NCBI RefSeq assembly: GCF_001476815.1
Contig: NZ_LDSL01000038.1
Location: 33,431 to 97,430 of the forward strand
Length of the DNA stretch: 64,000 bases
DNA from: Pseudacidovorax intermedius
Lineage (GTDB): Bacteria > Pseudomonadota > Gammaproteobacteria > Burkholderiales > Burkholderiaceae_C
Direction: 5' to 3'
The notes below the pieces were generated by a model. The model saw nothing but the letters and a program-made list of their open reading frames with translations. It did no database searches and had not been told where the DNA came from. Positions 41,708 to 50,891 of this stretch are shown here, piece after piece. The translations under genes were made by a program, and so were the position numbers. Position 1 is the stretch's first letter, and every line of letters starts with the position of its first letter.

Positions 41708-44398
41708 TCAGGCGATGGCGCCGATGTGCCGCGCGCGGGTGACGGCGGCGATGCGGGTCTTCACGCCCAGCTTGGCGTAGCAGTTGTACAAGTGCCACTT
41801 GACCGTCGGCACCGAAATGCCGGCCTGGTCGGCGATCTGCTGGTTGTCCAGGCCCAGGCCCAGCAGTTCGAGCACCTGGCGCTCCCGCGCGGTCATGTGC
41901 TCCGCGGCCGCCGTGGGCGTGGGTTCGCACGGGCCTGCGGCGGCGGGCGGGACGGGCGCGCGCAACTGCGCCAGGAAGTCCAGCTCCTGCGGCTGGGTGA
42001 AGCCGAAGTCCTTGGCGCGCGCGTGCTGCAGGATGGCCTGCACCGTGTGCCGGTGCTCGTCGAAGGGCCCGAGCATCTGGCGCGGTGCGGCCTGCCCGAT
42101 GGCAAGCGCGAACTGGCGCAGGGCCCGTGCCTGCTCGCCCCCCTGCAAATGAATGCCGGCCGCGAGCAGGTGCCAGTCCACCAGCTCGCGGATGCGGCCC
42201 GCACCGCGCGCCTGCTTGATCTGCGCGGCCGCCTGGTCCAGGGCCTGCGCGGCGTGGCCGTTGATCGCCATCAGCTCTACGCGCACCAGCCGCAGCTGCC
42301 CGCAGTTCCACGACGGAGCCATCTCGGGCCGCGGCGGCTCGGCCATCGCCAGCAGGCCGCCAGTGCGCGCCATCTCGCGCGCCTCGTCGTGCAACTGCAG
42401 CCGCAGCAGCCGCCGCAGCAGGAAGGCATGCAGCAGGCGTTGCAGCCGCGGCGGATAGCTCAGGGCCACCGCCTCCAGCCGCCGCGCGAAGTCCGCGTCG
42501 TCGGGCTGCCAGGCGGTGGCGCACACCGACAGGCCGGGAATCACGCAGTCCGTCACGCCATGGCGGCCCGCCTGGTCCAGGCCGGCGAGGGCGCTGGCAT
42601 GCGCCTCTTCCGTGCGCCCCAGATCCATCAGTGCACGGGCGCGGATGAAGTCGATGGTGCGGATCGGGTCCGAGTCGCGGCCGAGTGCCGCGGTCAGGTC
42701 GCCCTTGGCACCGGCCAGGCGGCGCTCGGCCTCGGCCGGGCTGCCCAGGGCCAGCAGGATGCAGCCGGCGACGGCCTCGACCCAGGCCCTGCCATAGAAG
42801 CTGGCCGTGTGCGCGATGGCGCCTTCGGCCAGCATCAGGTGGCGGCGCGCGGCCAGCGGCGCATCGACGGCCAGCTCGCACACCGCCAGGCAGGCATGGG
42901 CGATGCAGCGGCCGTGGGCGTCGCGGCCGTCGTCGTGGGCCAGCCAGGCTTCGGCGTTCTCCTGGCAGGGCCGCGTGGCGTCGCAGTGGGCCAGGGCCAC
43001 GGCGCGTTGCAGCCGCAGGCCCTGATGGGTGGCATCGGCATGGGGCGTGTCGTTGGCCGTGAGGGTGTCGATCACCTGCAGCGCGCGCTCGGGCTGCCGC
43101 GTGAAGCACAGCGACCAGATGTACCAGGCCAGGGTGTCCTGCGAGGGCGGGCAGCCCGCGGCATTCAGCACGTCGACCCAGCGCATGAATTGACCCAGCA
43201 GGCCCCGGTCGGCGACCACTTGCGTGGCGGCGCGGTCCAGCCACGCGCGCGCGGCCGCAAAGGCCTCGGCCTCGATGGCCAGGTCGATGGCCTGGGTCAT
43301 GTGGCCGTGCCCTGCATGCCACTGCGCGGCGGCCAGCAGGATCTGCTGGCGCCGTCCCGGCGGGAGCAGGGCCTGCGCGTCGGCCAGCAGGTGATGGCGC
43401 AGCAGCGTGTGCAGCCGCAGCCATTCGCCCTGGCCATCGAGCGTGAAGATCAGCACGTTGCGGGCGCGCAGCAACTGGAGCCAGCGGGCGGCCCGCGCGT
43501 CGCCGGTGACCTGCTGCGCCAGGGGCAGGGAGAACTCGCGCAGCACGGCAATCTCGTGCAGGAAGCGCACCAGGGCCGGCTCGAAGCCCTTGAGCACGCG
43601 CTGCGTGAGCACCTGGGCCACGTCGGCCGACTGCGCCGGAAACTGCCGCAGGGCACCGGCGACGCTGCCGTGCTGCTGGGCCAGCACCGTGAGCAGCCGC
43701 AGGGCTGCCGGCCAGCCTTCGGTCTGTTGCTGAATGCGGGCCATCTCGGCGTCGTCCAGTGCCTCGAAGCCCTGCTGCCGGAACAGGTGCGCGCTGCACT
43801 GGCGGTCGAACACGAGTTGCGTGGGCCCCAGCTGGATGGCGCCCAGCTCGAGCCGTGCCCGGCCCAGGTCCATCGGCAGTTCGTGCACGGTGGACAGCAC
43901 CAGCCGCAGCGGCTGCCCGCTGTCGAACACCATCGCGTTGAGCAGCGCGCCCAACCCCTCGTCGGTGCAGTAGTGCAGGTTGTCCACGAACAGGGCCAGC
44001 GGCGCCTGCAGCCGCGCCAGGCGCCGCTGGAGTTCGGTCAGGCGGTCCGTGCCCGCGCAGGCCGGCGCGCGCTGGCCGGCCTGGCCGCCCGCGACGGGCG
44101 GCGCCAGGGCCGCGAGGATGCTGCCCACCAGTGCATCGAGGCCGTGATCGCGGTCGTCCAGCGTGACCCAGGCGCAGGGCAGGCCGCGCTCTCGGTGCCG
44201 GCGATACAGCGTCGCCATCAGCACGGTCTTGCCGAAGCCGGGGGGCGCATGCAGCAGAAGCAGGCGCGGCAATGCGGTGCCGCGCATCAGGCCTTCGGCG
44301 GCCGGTGGCACGACGGGCTCGAATTCGAAGAGCGGTGGGCGCAGCCGGCTGTGCTGCAGGGGCGTGGCCGTGGCGGCGCCGCCGTGGGTCGATGTCAT
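41708..44398 (-). CDS. LuxR-family ATP-dependent regulator, MalT/AlkS type (LAL)
   Basis: This 896-residue regulator has a Walker A motif APPGFGKT (51-58), a Walker B-like strand LALFVDNLHY, a long middle of TPR-like helical repeats and a C-terminal LuxR helix-turn-helix (MTARERQVLELLGLGLDNQQIADQAGISVPTV as separate segments, then KWHLYNCYAKLGVKTR). Size and layout fit MalT and AlkS, ATP-dependent activators. ATG at 44398 is chosen because GGAGACAGGC lies directly upstream; an ATG at 44410 is also in frame. It lies between the two transcription units it probably controls and carries the ACTTTCG box in its own promoter. Confidence 0.92.
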   Translation of the reverse strand: MTSTHGGAATATPLQHSRLRPPLFEFEPVVPPAAEGLMRGTALPRLLLLHAPPGFGKTVLMATLYRRHRERGLPCAWVTLDDRDHGLDALVGSILAALAPPVAGGQAGQRAPACAGTDRLTELQRRLARLQAPLALFVDNLHYCTDEGLGALLNAMVFDSGQPLRLVLSTVHELPMDLGRARLELGAIQLGPTQLVFDRQCSAHLFRQQGFEALDDAEMARIQQQTEGWPAALRLLTVLAQQHGSVAGALRQFPAQSADVAQVLTQRVLKGFEPALVRFLHEIAVLREFSLPLAQQVTGDARAARWLQLLRARNVLIFTLDGQGEWLRLHTLLRHHLLADAQALLPPGRRQQILLAAAQWHAGHGHMTQAIDLAIEAEAFAAARAWLDRAATQVVADRGLLGQFMRWVDVLNAAGCPPSQDTLAWYIWSLCFTRQPERALQVIDTLTANDTPHADATHQGLRLQRAVALAHCDATRPCQENAEAWLAHDDGRDAHGRCIAHACLAVCELAVDAPLAARRHLMLAEGAIAHTASFYGRAWVEAVAGCILLALGSPAEAERRLAGAKGDLTAALGRDSDPIRTIDFIRARALMDLGRTEEAHASALAGLDQAGRHGVTDCVIPGLSVCATAWQPDDADFARRLEAVALSYPPRLQRLLHAFLLRRLLRLQLHDEAREMARTGGLLAMAEPPRPEMAPSWNCGQLRLVRVELMAINGHAAQALDQAAAQIKQARGAGRIRELVDWHLLAAGIHLQGGEQARALRQFALAIGQAAPRQMLGPFDEHRHTVQAILQHARAKDFGFTQPQELDFLAQLRAPVPPAAAGPCEPTPTAAAEHMTARERQVLELLGLGLDNQQIADQAGISVPTVKWHLYNCYAKLGVKTRIAAVTRARHIGAIA

Positions 44399-44468
44399 GC
44401 CTGTCTCCATGTTCTTGTTCTCGGGACCAGCCCGCGCCCGCAGGCTAGCGCAACGCCGGTCGGCCGAG

Positions 44469-44485
44469 CCCGTCGAAAGTATGGG
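44469..44485 (-). promoter_or_regulatory. ACTTTCG box upstream of the LuxR-type regulator gene
   Basis: Read on the minus strand: CCCATACTTTCGACGGG, about 71 bp before the regulator's ATG. It differs from the box at 41656-41672 at a single position, which suggests that both genes answer to the same factor, probably by autoregulation. Confidence 0.55.
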
Positions 44486-44545
44486 TTCGGCCCGGCATCG
44501 CACGCCAGGGGCCGCTGTAGGGCCCCGATGGGTGTTTGCCCTAGT

Positions 44546-44562
44546 CCCGACTTTCGTCCGGG
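44546..44562 (+). promoter_or_regulatory. Diverged ACTTTCG box upstream of the GMC operon
   Basis: CCCGACTTTCGTCCGGG on the plus strand, 60 bp before the TTG start at 44623. It keeps the ACTTTCG core and the CCC/GGG borders of the two minus-strand boxes, and lies at a similar distance from its gene. Evidence is weaker than for the other two. Confidence 0.4.
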
Positions 44563-44622
44563 GGCGGGCCCGGGCCCGCTCACTACGCTTTCCCGTCATG
44601 GCCACAGAACGGACGGACGACC

Positions 44623-46215
44623 TTGGATAGCTACGACTACGTGGTGGTGGGCGGCGGATCGAGCGGCGCGACGCTGGCGTCGCGCCTGAGCGAGGACGCA
44701 CGCTGCCGCGTGCTGCTGCTCGAGGCCGGCGGCGACGGCGACAGCTGGATGCACCGCATGCCCTTTGCCATTTCGGCGCTGGTGCCGCGGCCCAATCGGC
44801 ACAACTGGGGCTTCGAGACGGTCCCGCAGCCCGGCCTGGGTGGGCGGCGCGGCTACCAGCCGCGCGGGCGCGGCCTGGGGGGGTCGTCGGGTATCAATGC
44901 CATGGTCTATGTGCGCGGTCACCGCAACGACTACGACCGTTGGGCGGCGCAGGGCAATCCCGGCTGGTCCTACGACGAAGTGCTGCCCTTCTTCACGCGC
45001 AGCGAATGCAACGAGACGCTGGACGGGCCTTTCCATGGCCGCAGCGGGCCGCTGCATGTGGGCGAGCAGCGCAGCGGCAACCTCTTCACCGGGCACTTCA
45101 TCCAGGCCGCCGTGCAGGCCGGCCACCGCTACAACCCCGACGTCAACGGCGCCGAGCAGGAGGGCGTGACGCGCTTCCAGCTCAACCAGGTGGGCGGCGA
45201 ACGCTGCTCGGCGGCGCGCGCCTTCCTGGCGCCACACCGTGGCCGCCCCAACCTGACGGTGCGCACGCACTGCCATGCCACGCGCGTGCTCATCGAGGAC
45301 CGCCGCGTGGTGGGGGTGGAGTTCCTCTACGGTGGCGGCCGGCACACCGTGCGCGCCCGGCGCGAGGTGGTGCTGGCGGCCGGGGTCTTCCAGTCCCCGC
45401 AGCTGCTGATGCTGTCGGGCATCGGCCATGGGTCGCAGCTGCAGGCGCTGGGCATCGCGGTGCAGCACCACCTGCCGGGCGTGGGCGAGAACCTGCAGGA
45501 CCACATCGACCATGTGCTGGTGCGCCGCTGCGACAGCCCCGAGCTGGTGGGCCTGTCGGCCCGCGGGCTGTGGCGGCTGGGCGGCCACTGGCGCGCGTGG
45601 CGCCGGGAGCGGCGCGGCCTGCTGTGCTCCAACGCGGCGGAGGCCGGCGCCTTCCTGAAGACGCGGCCCGACCTGCCCGAGCCCGACATCCAGCTGCATT
45701 TCGTGGTCGCGATGCTGGAGCAGCATGGCCGCAAGCTGCGCATGGGCCACGGCCTGTCGGTGCACGTGTGCTGCCTGCGGCCGCGCTCGCGCGGCACCGT
45801 GCGGCTGGAGAGCGCCGACCCGCAGGCGGCACCGCGCATCGACCCGGCCTTCCTGGACGACCCGCAGGACCTGGAGACGCTGCTCGCCGGCTACCGCATG
45901 GCCGAGCGCATCCTGGCGCAGCCGGCCCTGTCGGCGCACGGCCTGCGCACCCTGGAGCGCCATCCGCCGCGCAGCGACGACGAGGTGCGGGCGGCCATCC
46001 GCGCCGGCGCCGACACCATCTTCCATCCCGTGGGCACCTGCCGCATGGGCCCCGATCCGCTGGCGGTGGTCGATGCCCATCTGCGTGTGCACGGCATCCG
46101 CGGCCTGCGCGTGGCCGACGCCTCCGTCATCCCGTCGGCCATCGGCGGCAACACCCATGCCTGCTGCGTCATGGTTGGCGAGCGCGCCGCCCACCTGATG
46201 CGCGAGGCGGCATGA
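44623..46215 (+). CDS. GMC-family FAD-dependent alcohol dehydrogenase (AlkJ-like)
   Basis: This 530-residue flavoprotein has the FAD motif VVVGGGSSGATLASRL near the start, GRGLGGSSGINAMVYVRGH, AGVFQSPQLLMLSGIG (GMC signature 2), HPVGTCRMGPDPLAVVD (catalytic His) and NTHACCVMVGERAA. It belongs to the choline-dehydrogenase/AlkJ branch that oxidises primary alcohols to aldehydes at the membrane, passing electrons to the quinone pool. The start is TTG; the ATG at 44598 is out of frame. It is the first gene of a plus-strand operon with the desaturase-type and rubredoxin genes. Confidence 0.92.
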   Translation: MDSYDYVVVGGGSSGATLASRLSEDARCRVLLLEAGGDGDSWMHRMPFAISALVPRPNRHNWGFETVPQPGLGGRRGYQPRGRGLGGSSGINAMVYVRGHRNDYDRWAAQGNPGWSYDEVLPFFTRSECNETLDGPFHGRSGPLHVGEQRSGNLFTGHFIQAAVQAGHRYNPDVNGAEQEGVTRFQLNQVGGERCSAARAFLAPHRGRPNLTVRTHCHATRVLIEDRRVVGVEFLYGGGRHTVRARREVVLAAGVFQSPQLLMLSGIGHGSQLQALGIAVQHHLPGVGENLQDHIDHVLVRRCDSPELVGLSARGLWRLGGHWRAWRRERRGLLCSNAAEAGAFLKTRPDLPEPDIQLHFVVAMLEQHGRKLRMGHGLSVHVCCLRPRSRGTVRLESADPQAAPRIDPAFLDDPQDLETLLAGYRMAERILAQPALSAHGLRTLERHPPRSDDEVRAAIRAGADTIFHPVGTCRMGPDPLAVVDAHLRVHGIRGLRVADASVIPSAIGGNTHACCVMVGERAAHLMREAA

Positions 46216-46264
46216 CGCTCGCCTGCTTCCGTCTTCTTCCCGTCCATCCAATGGAGACATCGCC

Positions 46265-47176
46265 ATGAACAAGACCTTGCCCCCCGACGCCCGGCCCGTC
46301 GCCATCCCGCCCGACAAGGCCGGGCCTTTGCGCGCGCTCACGTTGCCGCCACGGCTGGCCTGGCCCACCTTCTGGATGTGGGTGGTGTCCATCGTCGGCG
46401 TCGTCGGCACCGACGTGCTCGCGCTGCGCGGCAGCCTGCCCTATGGCGCGGCCTGCGTGCTGAACGTGCTCTTCATGTATCCGCTCTTCGGCGTGATTCA
46501 CGATGCGACGCACCGTGCCGTCTCGTCCAACGCGCGCCTGAACGACTGGATCGGCCGCATCGGCCTGCTGCTCATTGCGCCGCACGGCACCCTCGGCATG
46601 TTCCGCTGGGCCCACATGCAGCACCACCGCCACACCAACGGCGACAAGGACCCGGACGAGTGGATCCACGGCCGCTGGTGGACCCTGCCGCTGCGCTGGA
46701 TGAGCTTCGACCTGGGCTACCTGCTGTTCATCCCCAGCCGCGGCGACGCCATCGGCCGGCGGCAACTGCGCCACACATTCGCCGCGCTGGCCGTGCTGCT
46801 GGCGGTCGTCGGCGTGCTGGTTTGGCTGGGTCACGGGCGCGAGGTGCTGTGGCTGTGGCTGATCCCGGCGCGCCTGACCATGATGCTGTTCGGCTTCGTC
46901 TTCTTCTGGCTGCCGCACGTCAAGCACGACGTCACGGCCGAGCAGAACCTGACCCTCGCCACCTCGATGCGCTTCGGCGGCGAGCGCTGGCTCGGCCCGC
47001 TGCTGCAGTTCCACAACTACCACCTGCTGCACCACCTCTATCCCTCGGCACCGCCGTACAACCATCCGCGCATCTGGCGGCTGATCGAGCCCGAGCTGCG
47101 CCAGCGCGACCTGGCCGTGCAGAAGGGCCTGGCCATCCGGGCGGAGGTGTGGCCGGGCCGGCGGAGCGCGGCATGA
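46265..47176 (+). CDS. Membrane di-iron fatty acid desaturase/hydroxylase family protein
   Basis: This 303-residue protein has about four membrane spans and the histidine boxes H79-DAT-H83, H117-MQ-HH121 (with H123), H218-VK-H221 and H250-NYHLLHHLYP. The last box is like those of desaturases and carotene hydroxylases, not the NYxEHYG box of AlkB. It should insert oxygen into, or desaturate, an acyl chain or hydrocarbon using O2 and electrons from the rubredoxin encoded by the overlapping next gene. GGAGA precedes the ATG. In this alk-like cluster it occupies the place of the alkane hydroxylase. Confidence 0.9.
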   Translation: MNKTLPPDARPVAIPPDKAGPLRALTLPPRLAWPTFWMWVVSIVGVVGTDVLALRGSLPYGAACVLNVLFMYPLFGVIHDATHRAVSSNARLNDWIGRIGLLLIAPHGTLGMFRWAHMQHHRHTNGDKDPDEWIHGRWWTLPLRWMSFDLGYLLFIPSRGDAIGRRQLRHTFAALAVLLAVVGVLVWLGHGREVLWLWLIPARLTMMLFGFVFFWLPHVKHDVTAEQNLTLATSMRFGGERWLGPLLQFHNYHLLHHLYPSAPPYNHPRIWRLIEPELRQRDLAVQKGLAIRAEVWPGRRSAA

Positions 47177-47337
47177 GCATCTGGCGCTGCAGCTACTGCA
47201 GCCACATCTACGACGAGGCCCGTGGCGATCCCGAAGCCGGCGTGCCGCCCGGCACCCGCTGGGACGACGTGCCCGAGGACTGGTGCTGCCCCGAATGCGG
47301 CGCCACCAAGGCCGACTACACGCGCGATCCGGACTAG
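47173..47337 (+). CDS. Rubredoxin
   Basis: This 54-residue protein has the two iron-binding pairs C6-X2-C9 (RCSYCSHIYD) and C39-P-E-C42 (WCCPECGATK), plus the conserved GVPPGTRWDDVPEDW. The iron-sulfur-free Fe(Cys)4 centre transfers single electrons. It overlaps the desaturase/hydroxylase gene by 4 bp, a strong sign that it is its electron donor (AlkG-like). No rubredoxin reductase gene is adjacent; the FAD reductase at 23313 is the only homologue in the window. Confidence 0.95.
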   Translation: MSIWRCSYCSHIYDEARGDPEAGVPPGTRWDDVPEDWCCPECGATKADYTRDPD

Positions 47338-47352
47338 CCGCACCGCCCGCCT

Positions 47353-47376
47353 TCGTCGATTTCGACGATTTCTTCT
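47353..47376 (+). terminator. Possible terminator after the rubredoxin gene
   Basis: A TCGTCGA/TCGACGA inverted repeat (47353-47359, 47362-47368) with a TT loop is followed by the T-rich TTTCTTCT. It lies 16 bases after the rubredoxin stop and could end the GMC operon; it might alternatively be an operator for the thiolase gene at 47471. Confidence 0.45.
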
Positions 47377-47470
47377 AGCCCCGGGTCGGACAGACTCGGG
47401 CGCCGTTCAGCGCCGCCGGCGCGCCGCGCCCGGGCCGGTCCGGGCCCTTCTCCACGGAGACCGATTTTTC

Positions 47471-48679
47471 ATGGAAGCTGCCTTCATCTACGACCATGTG
47501 CGCACCCCGCGCGGCCGGGGACGCGGCGACGGCTCGCTGCACGAGATCACGCCCGTGCAACTGGCCGCGCAGGTCCTGGCCGGACTGCGCGACCGCCACG
47601 CGCTCGACACGGCGCTCGTCGACGACGTGATCCTCGGCTGCACCAATGCCTACAGCGAGCAGGGCGCCGACATCGCCCGCCTGGCCGCGCTCGTGGCCGG
47701 CTATGGGCAGCATGTGCCCGGCATCCAGCTCGATCGCTTCTGCGCCTCGGGCCTGGAGGCCGTCAACCTGGCAGCGGCGCAGGTCGTCGCCGGCCAGGCC
47801 GACGCCATCGTGGCGGGCGGCGTGGAGTCGATGTCGCGCGTGGCCTCGCTCTCGGGCGGTGGCGCCTGGGTGAGCGACCCCCAGGTCATCTGGCAGTCTT
47901 ATTTCACGCCCACCGGCGTGTCCGCCGACCTGCTGGCCACCCTGGATGGTTACACCCGCGAGCAGCTCGATGCCTATGGCCTGGAGAGCCAGCGCCGCTG
48001 CGCGGCTGCCGTGGCCGAGGGCCGCTTCGCTCGCGCGCTGGTGCCGGTGCGCGACGTGATCGGCGAGGTGGTGCTGGACCATGACGAGTTTCCGCGGCCT
48101 GGCACCACCGCCGAGAGCCTGGCCGCACTGAGGCCGGCCTTCGACACCGTGGGCGAGCAGGGCGGCTTCGATGCGGTGGCGCTCCAGCGCTATCCGCATC
48201 TGGAGGCGATCCGGCACCTGCACACGGCCGGCACCTCCAGCGGTGTGGTGGACGGCGCCTCCGCTGTGCTCGTCGGCTCGGCAGAGTTCGGACGCCGAAC
48301 GGGCCTGAGGCCGCGCGCCCGGGTTCGCGCCTATGCGGCCGTGGGCAGCGAGCCCACGGTGATGCTGGACGGCCCCGCCGCCGCCACCGAGAAGGCCCTG
48401 CGCCGCGCCCGCATGACCATTGGAGACATCGACCTGTTCGAGGTCAACGAGGCCTTTGCCGCCGTCGTGCTGCGTTTCATGCGCGCCACTGGCGCGCCGC
48501 ACGACCGGGTCAACGTCAACGGTGGTGCCATCGCGCTCGGCCATCCGCTCGGCGCCACCGGCGCCATGCTGGTCGGCACCGTGCTCGACGAGCTGGAGCG
48601 CCGCGGCCTTCGCACCGGCCTGGTCACGCTCTGCGCTGCCGCAGGCCAGGCGACCGCCACCATCATCGAACGTGTCTGA
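47471..48679 (+). CDS. Acetyl-CoA C-acyltransferase (FadA-type thiolase)
   Basis: This 402-residue thiolase has the nucleophile C91 in [41 protein letters not shown] (His) and the C-terminal [19 protein letters not shown] (second Cys). It cleaves 3-oxoacyl-CoA into acetyl-CoA and a shortened acyl-CoA. It is followed after 8 bases by the FadB-type gene, so the two form a beta-oxidation complex. The leader from 47338 is 133 bp and may hold an independent promoter. Confidence 0.92.
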   Translation: MEAAFIYDHVRTPRGRGRGDGSLHEITPVQLAAQVLAGLRDRHALDTALVDDVILGCTNAYSEQGADIARLAALVAGYGQHVPGIQLDRFCASGLEAVNLAAAQVVAGQADAIVAGGVESMSRVASLSGGGAWVSDPQVIWQSYFTPTGVSADLLATLDGYTREQLDAYGLESQRRCAAAVAEGRFARALVPVRDVIGEVVLDHDEFPRPGTTAESLAALRPAFDTVGEQGGFDAVALQRYPHLEAIRHLHTAGTSSGVVDGASAVLVGSAEFGRRTGLRPRARVRAYAAVGSEPTVMLDGPAAATEKALRRARMTIGDIDLFEVNEAFAAVVLRFMRATGAPHDRVNVNGGAIALGHPLGATGAMLVGTVLDELERRGLRTGLVTLCAAAGQATATIIERV

Positions 48680-48687
48680 ACGAAGCC

Positions 48688-50847
48688 ATGAAGACTCTTG
48701 AACTGCGCCTGGGCGACGACGGTGTCGCCCTGATCCACATCGACCTCGTGGACCGGCCGATGAACGTGTTGACGCCCGAACTGGTGGAGGACCTGGCCGC
48801 CGCGGTGGAGGAGGTGGCGGCCGCGCCCGGCATCACCGGTGTCATCCTGGCCTCCGCCAAGCCGGGTGCCTTCGTCGCCGGTGCGGACATCAAGGGGATG
48901 CTGGCGCTGCTCGACGCCGGGCCCGTACCTGCGGCCCAGGGCGTGGCCCTGGGCGAGGCCTTCGGGAGGCTGACACGTCGCATGGAGGCCTGCGGCAAGC
49001 CATTTGTGGCGGCGCTGGAGGGGCCGGCCCTGGGCGGCGGCTTCGAACTGGCCCTGGCCTGCCACCGCCGGGTGATGGCCGACCAGCCCAAGGCCGTGGT
49101 CGGCCTGCCCGAGGTCGGCCTGGGCCTGCTGCCCGCCGGTGGCGGCACGCAGCGTCTGCCACGCCTGATCGGAATCGAGAAGGCGCTGGGCCTGCTGCTG
49201 ACGGGGCGCCATGTGAAGGCCGCCGAGGCGCTCAAGCTGGGCATCGTGCACGAGCTGGTGCCGGCCGGAGACACCGTGGCGGCGGCACGTCGGTGGCTGC
49301 TCGCGCAGCCCAGGGCCGTCCAGCCCTGGGACGACAAGGGCTTCCGAATCCCCGGCGGGGCCGGTCCGACCGCGCCGCATGCCAGCCGCAGCTTCACGGC
49401 CGGCACCACGTTGCTGGCAGGCCAGACGCAGCGAAACCTGCCGGCGCCGCTGGCGATCCTCTCGTGCGTCTACGAAGGCACGCAGCTGCCGCTGGACGTG
49501 GGCCTGCGCGTCGAACGCAAGTACTTCGGCCGTCTGCTGGCCGATCCGGTCGCCCGCAACCTGATGCGCACCCTCTTCCTCAACAAGGGCCGCATCGACA
49601 AGCTCGCCAACCGGCCTGTGGGCGTGCCGCCTTCCAAGGTCGCGCGGCTGGGTGTGCTGGGCGCCGGGATGATGGGCGCGGGCATCGCGCACGTCGCTGC
49701 CGGCGTGGGCATCGAGGTGGTGCTGCTCGACAGCACGCTGGCGCAGGCCGAGCGGGGCAAGGCCCATGCCGCACGCCAGCTCGACAAGGCGGTCGAGCGC
49801 GGCAGGACCACGCGGGAGCAGGCCGATGCGGTGCTTGCGCGCATCCGTCCCGCCACCGACCATGCCAGCCTGGCCGGCTGCGATTTCGTGATCGAGGCCG
49901 TGTTCGAGAACCGTGACATCAAGGCGCAAGTCACCCGCCAGGCCTGCGCCGCGATGGCGGCGACGGCAATCTTCGGCAGCAACACCTCGACGCTGCCGAT
50001 CACCGGACTGGCCCAGGCCTTCGAGCGGCCCGAGGATTTCATCGGGGTCCACTTCTTCTCGCCGGTCGAGCGAATGCCGCTGATCGAGCTGATCGTCGGC
50101 GAGCAGACGAGCCCGCGGACGTTGGCCCGCGCCATGGATCTGGCGGCGCAGCTGCGAAAGACGCCCATCGTGGTCAACGACCGCCGGGGCTTCTTCACCA
50201 GCCGCGTCTTCGGCACCTTCATCAAGGAGGGCATCGCGATGCTGCAGGAGGGCGTGGCGCCGGCCCTGATCGAGAACGCCGCGCGCCAGGCCGGCATGCC
50301 GGTGGGGCCGCTGGCCGTGATCGACGAGGTGTCCCTCGACATCACGCTCAAGGTGTATGAGCAGTGGCGCGCGGACGGCGTACAGCCGCCGCACGAGCCG
50401 GTGCTGTCGATCGATGCCACGCGCAAGATGGTCGATCAGCTCGGCCGGCGCGGCAAGGCGGCCGGCGCCGGCTTCTACGAGTACCCGGAAGGCGGTCGCA
50501 AGTTCCTCTGGCCAGGGTTGTCCGAGCACTGGCCGGTGGCAGCGCAGCAGCCCTCGGTGGATCACCTCGGTCGGCGCTTCCTCACGATCCAGGCGCTGGA
50601 AGGTGCACGCTGCATGGAAGAGGAGGTCGTGCGCGACCCGGCGGACGCGGACGTCGGCTCGATCCTCGGCATCGGCTACCCGGCGTGGACGGGCGGCGTG
50701 CTGTCGTACATCGAGACGGTGGGATTGGCGCGCTTCGTCGCCGACGCGCAGGAAATGGCCCGGCTGCACGGTCCGCGCTACCAGCCGTCACCATGGCTGG
50801 TCGAGCGGGCGCTGCGGAACGCGCCTTTCTATCCGCCCATGGGCTGA
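48688..50847 (+). CDS. fadB: Bifunctional enoyl-CoA hydratase / 3-hydroxyacyl-CoA dehydrogenase (FadB/FadJ type)
   Basis: This 719-residue fusion has an N-terminal crotonase domain (residues 1 to about 290) with both Glu residues present (GGGFELALACH, LPEVGLGLLPAGGGTQRL). The dehydrogenase domain has GAGMMGAG (about residue 326), GSNTSTLPITGLAQ, VHFFSPVERMPLIE and two C-terminal helical domains. It performs hydration and NAD-dependent oxidation in the fatty acid beta-oxidation cycle with the thiolase encoded just upstream. Its context after the alk-like genes suggests it degrades the acyl-CoA formed by the acyl-CoA synthetase at 37884. fadJ is an equally good name. Confidence 0.92.
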   Translation: MKTLELRLGDDGVALIHIDLVDRPMNVLTPELVEDLAAAVEEVAAAPGITGVILASAKPGAFVAGADIKGMLALLDAGPVPAAQGVALGEAFGRLTRRMEACGKPFVAALEGPALGGGFELALACHRRVMADQPKAVVGLPEVGLGLLPAGGGTQRLPRLIGIEKALGLLLTGRHVKAAEALKLGIVHELVPAGDTVAAARRWLLAQPRAVQPWDDKGFRIPGGAGPTAPHASRSFTAGTTLLAGQTQRNLPAPLAILSCVYEGTQLPLDVGLRVERKYFGRLLADPVARNLMRTLFLNKGRIDKLANRPVGVPPSKVARLGVLGAGMMGAGIAHVAAGVGIEVVLLDSTLAQAERGKAHAARQLDKAVERGRTTREQADAVLARIRPATDHASLAGCDFVIEAVFENRDIKAQVTRQACAAMAATAIFGSNTSTLPITGLAQAFERPEDFIGVHFFSPVERMPLIELIVGEQTSPRTLARAMDLAAQLRKTPIVVNDRRGFFTSRVFGTFIKEGIAMLQEGVAPALIENAARQAGMPVGPLAVIDEVSLDITLKVYEQWRADGVQPPHEPVLSIDATRKMVDQLGRRGKAAGAGFYEYPEGGRKFLWPGLSEHWPVAAQQPSVDHLGRRFLTIQALEGARCMEEEVVRDPADADVGSILGIGYPAWTGGVLSYIETVGLARFVADAQEMARLHGPRYQPSPWLVERALRNAPFYPPMG

Positions 50848-50891
50848 CGAACTCGGCATGGTTATGACCCCCTACGTCTGGGTAGCGAGGC

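Noticed and set aside
41390..44689. Long plus-strand open frame opposite the LuxR-type regulator (about 1100 codons)
   Set aside because: The codon pattern and protein motifs are all on the minus strand. This frame has no ribosome site or family similarity.
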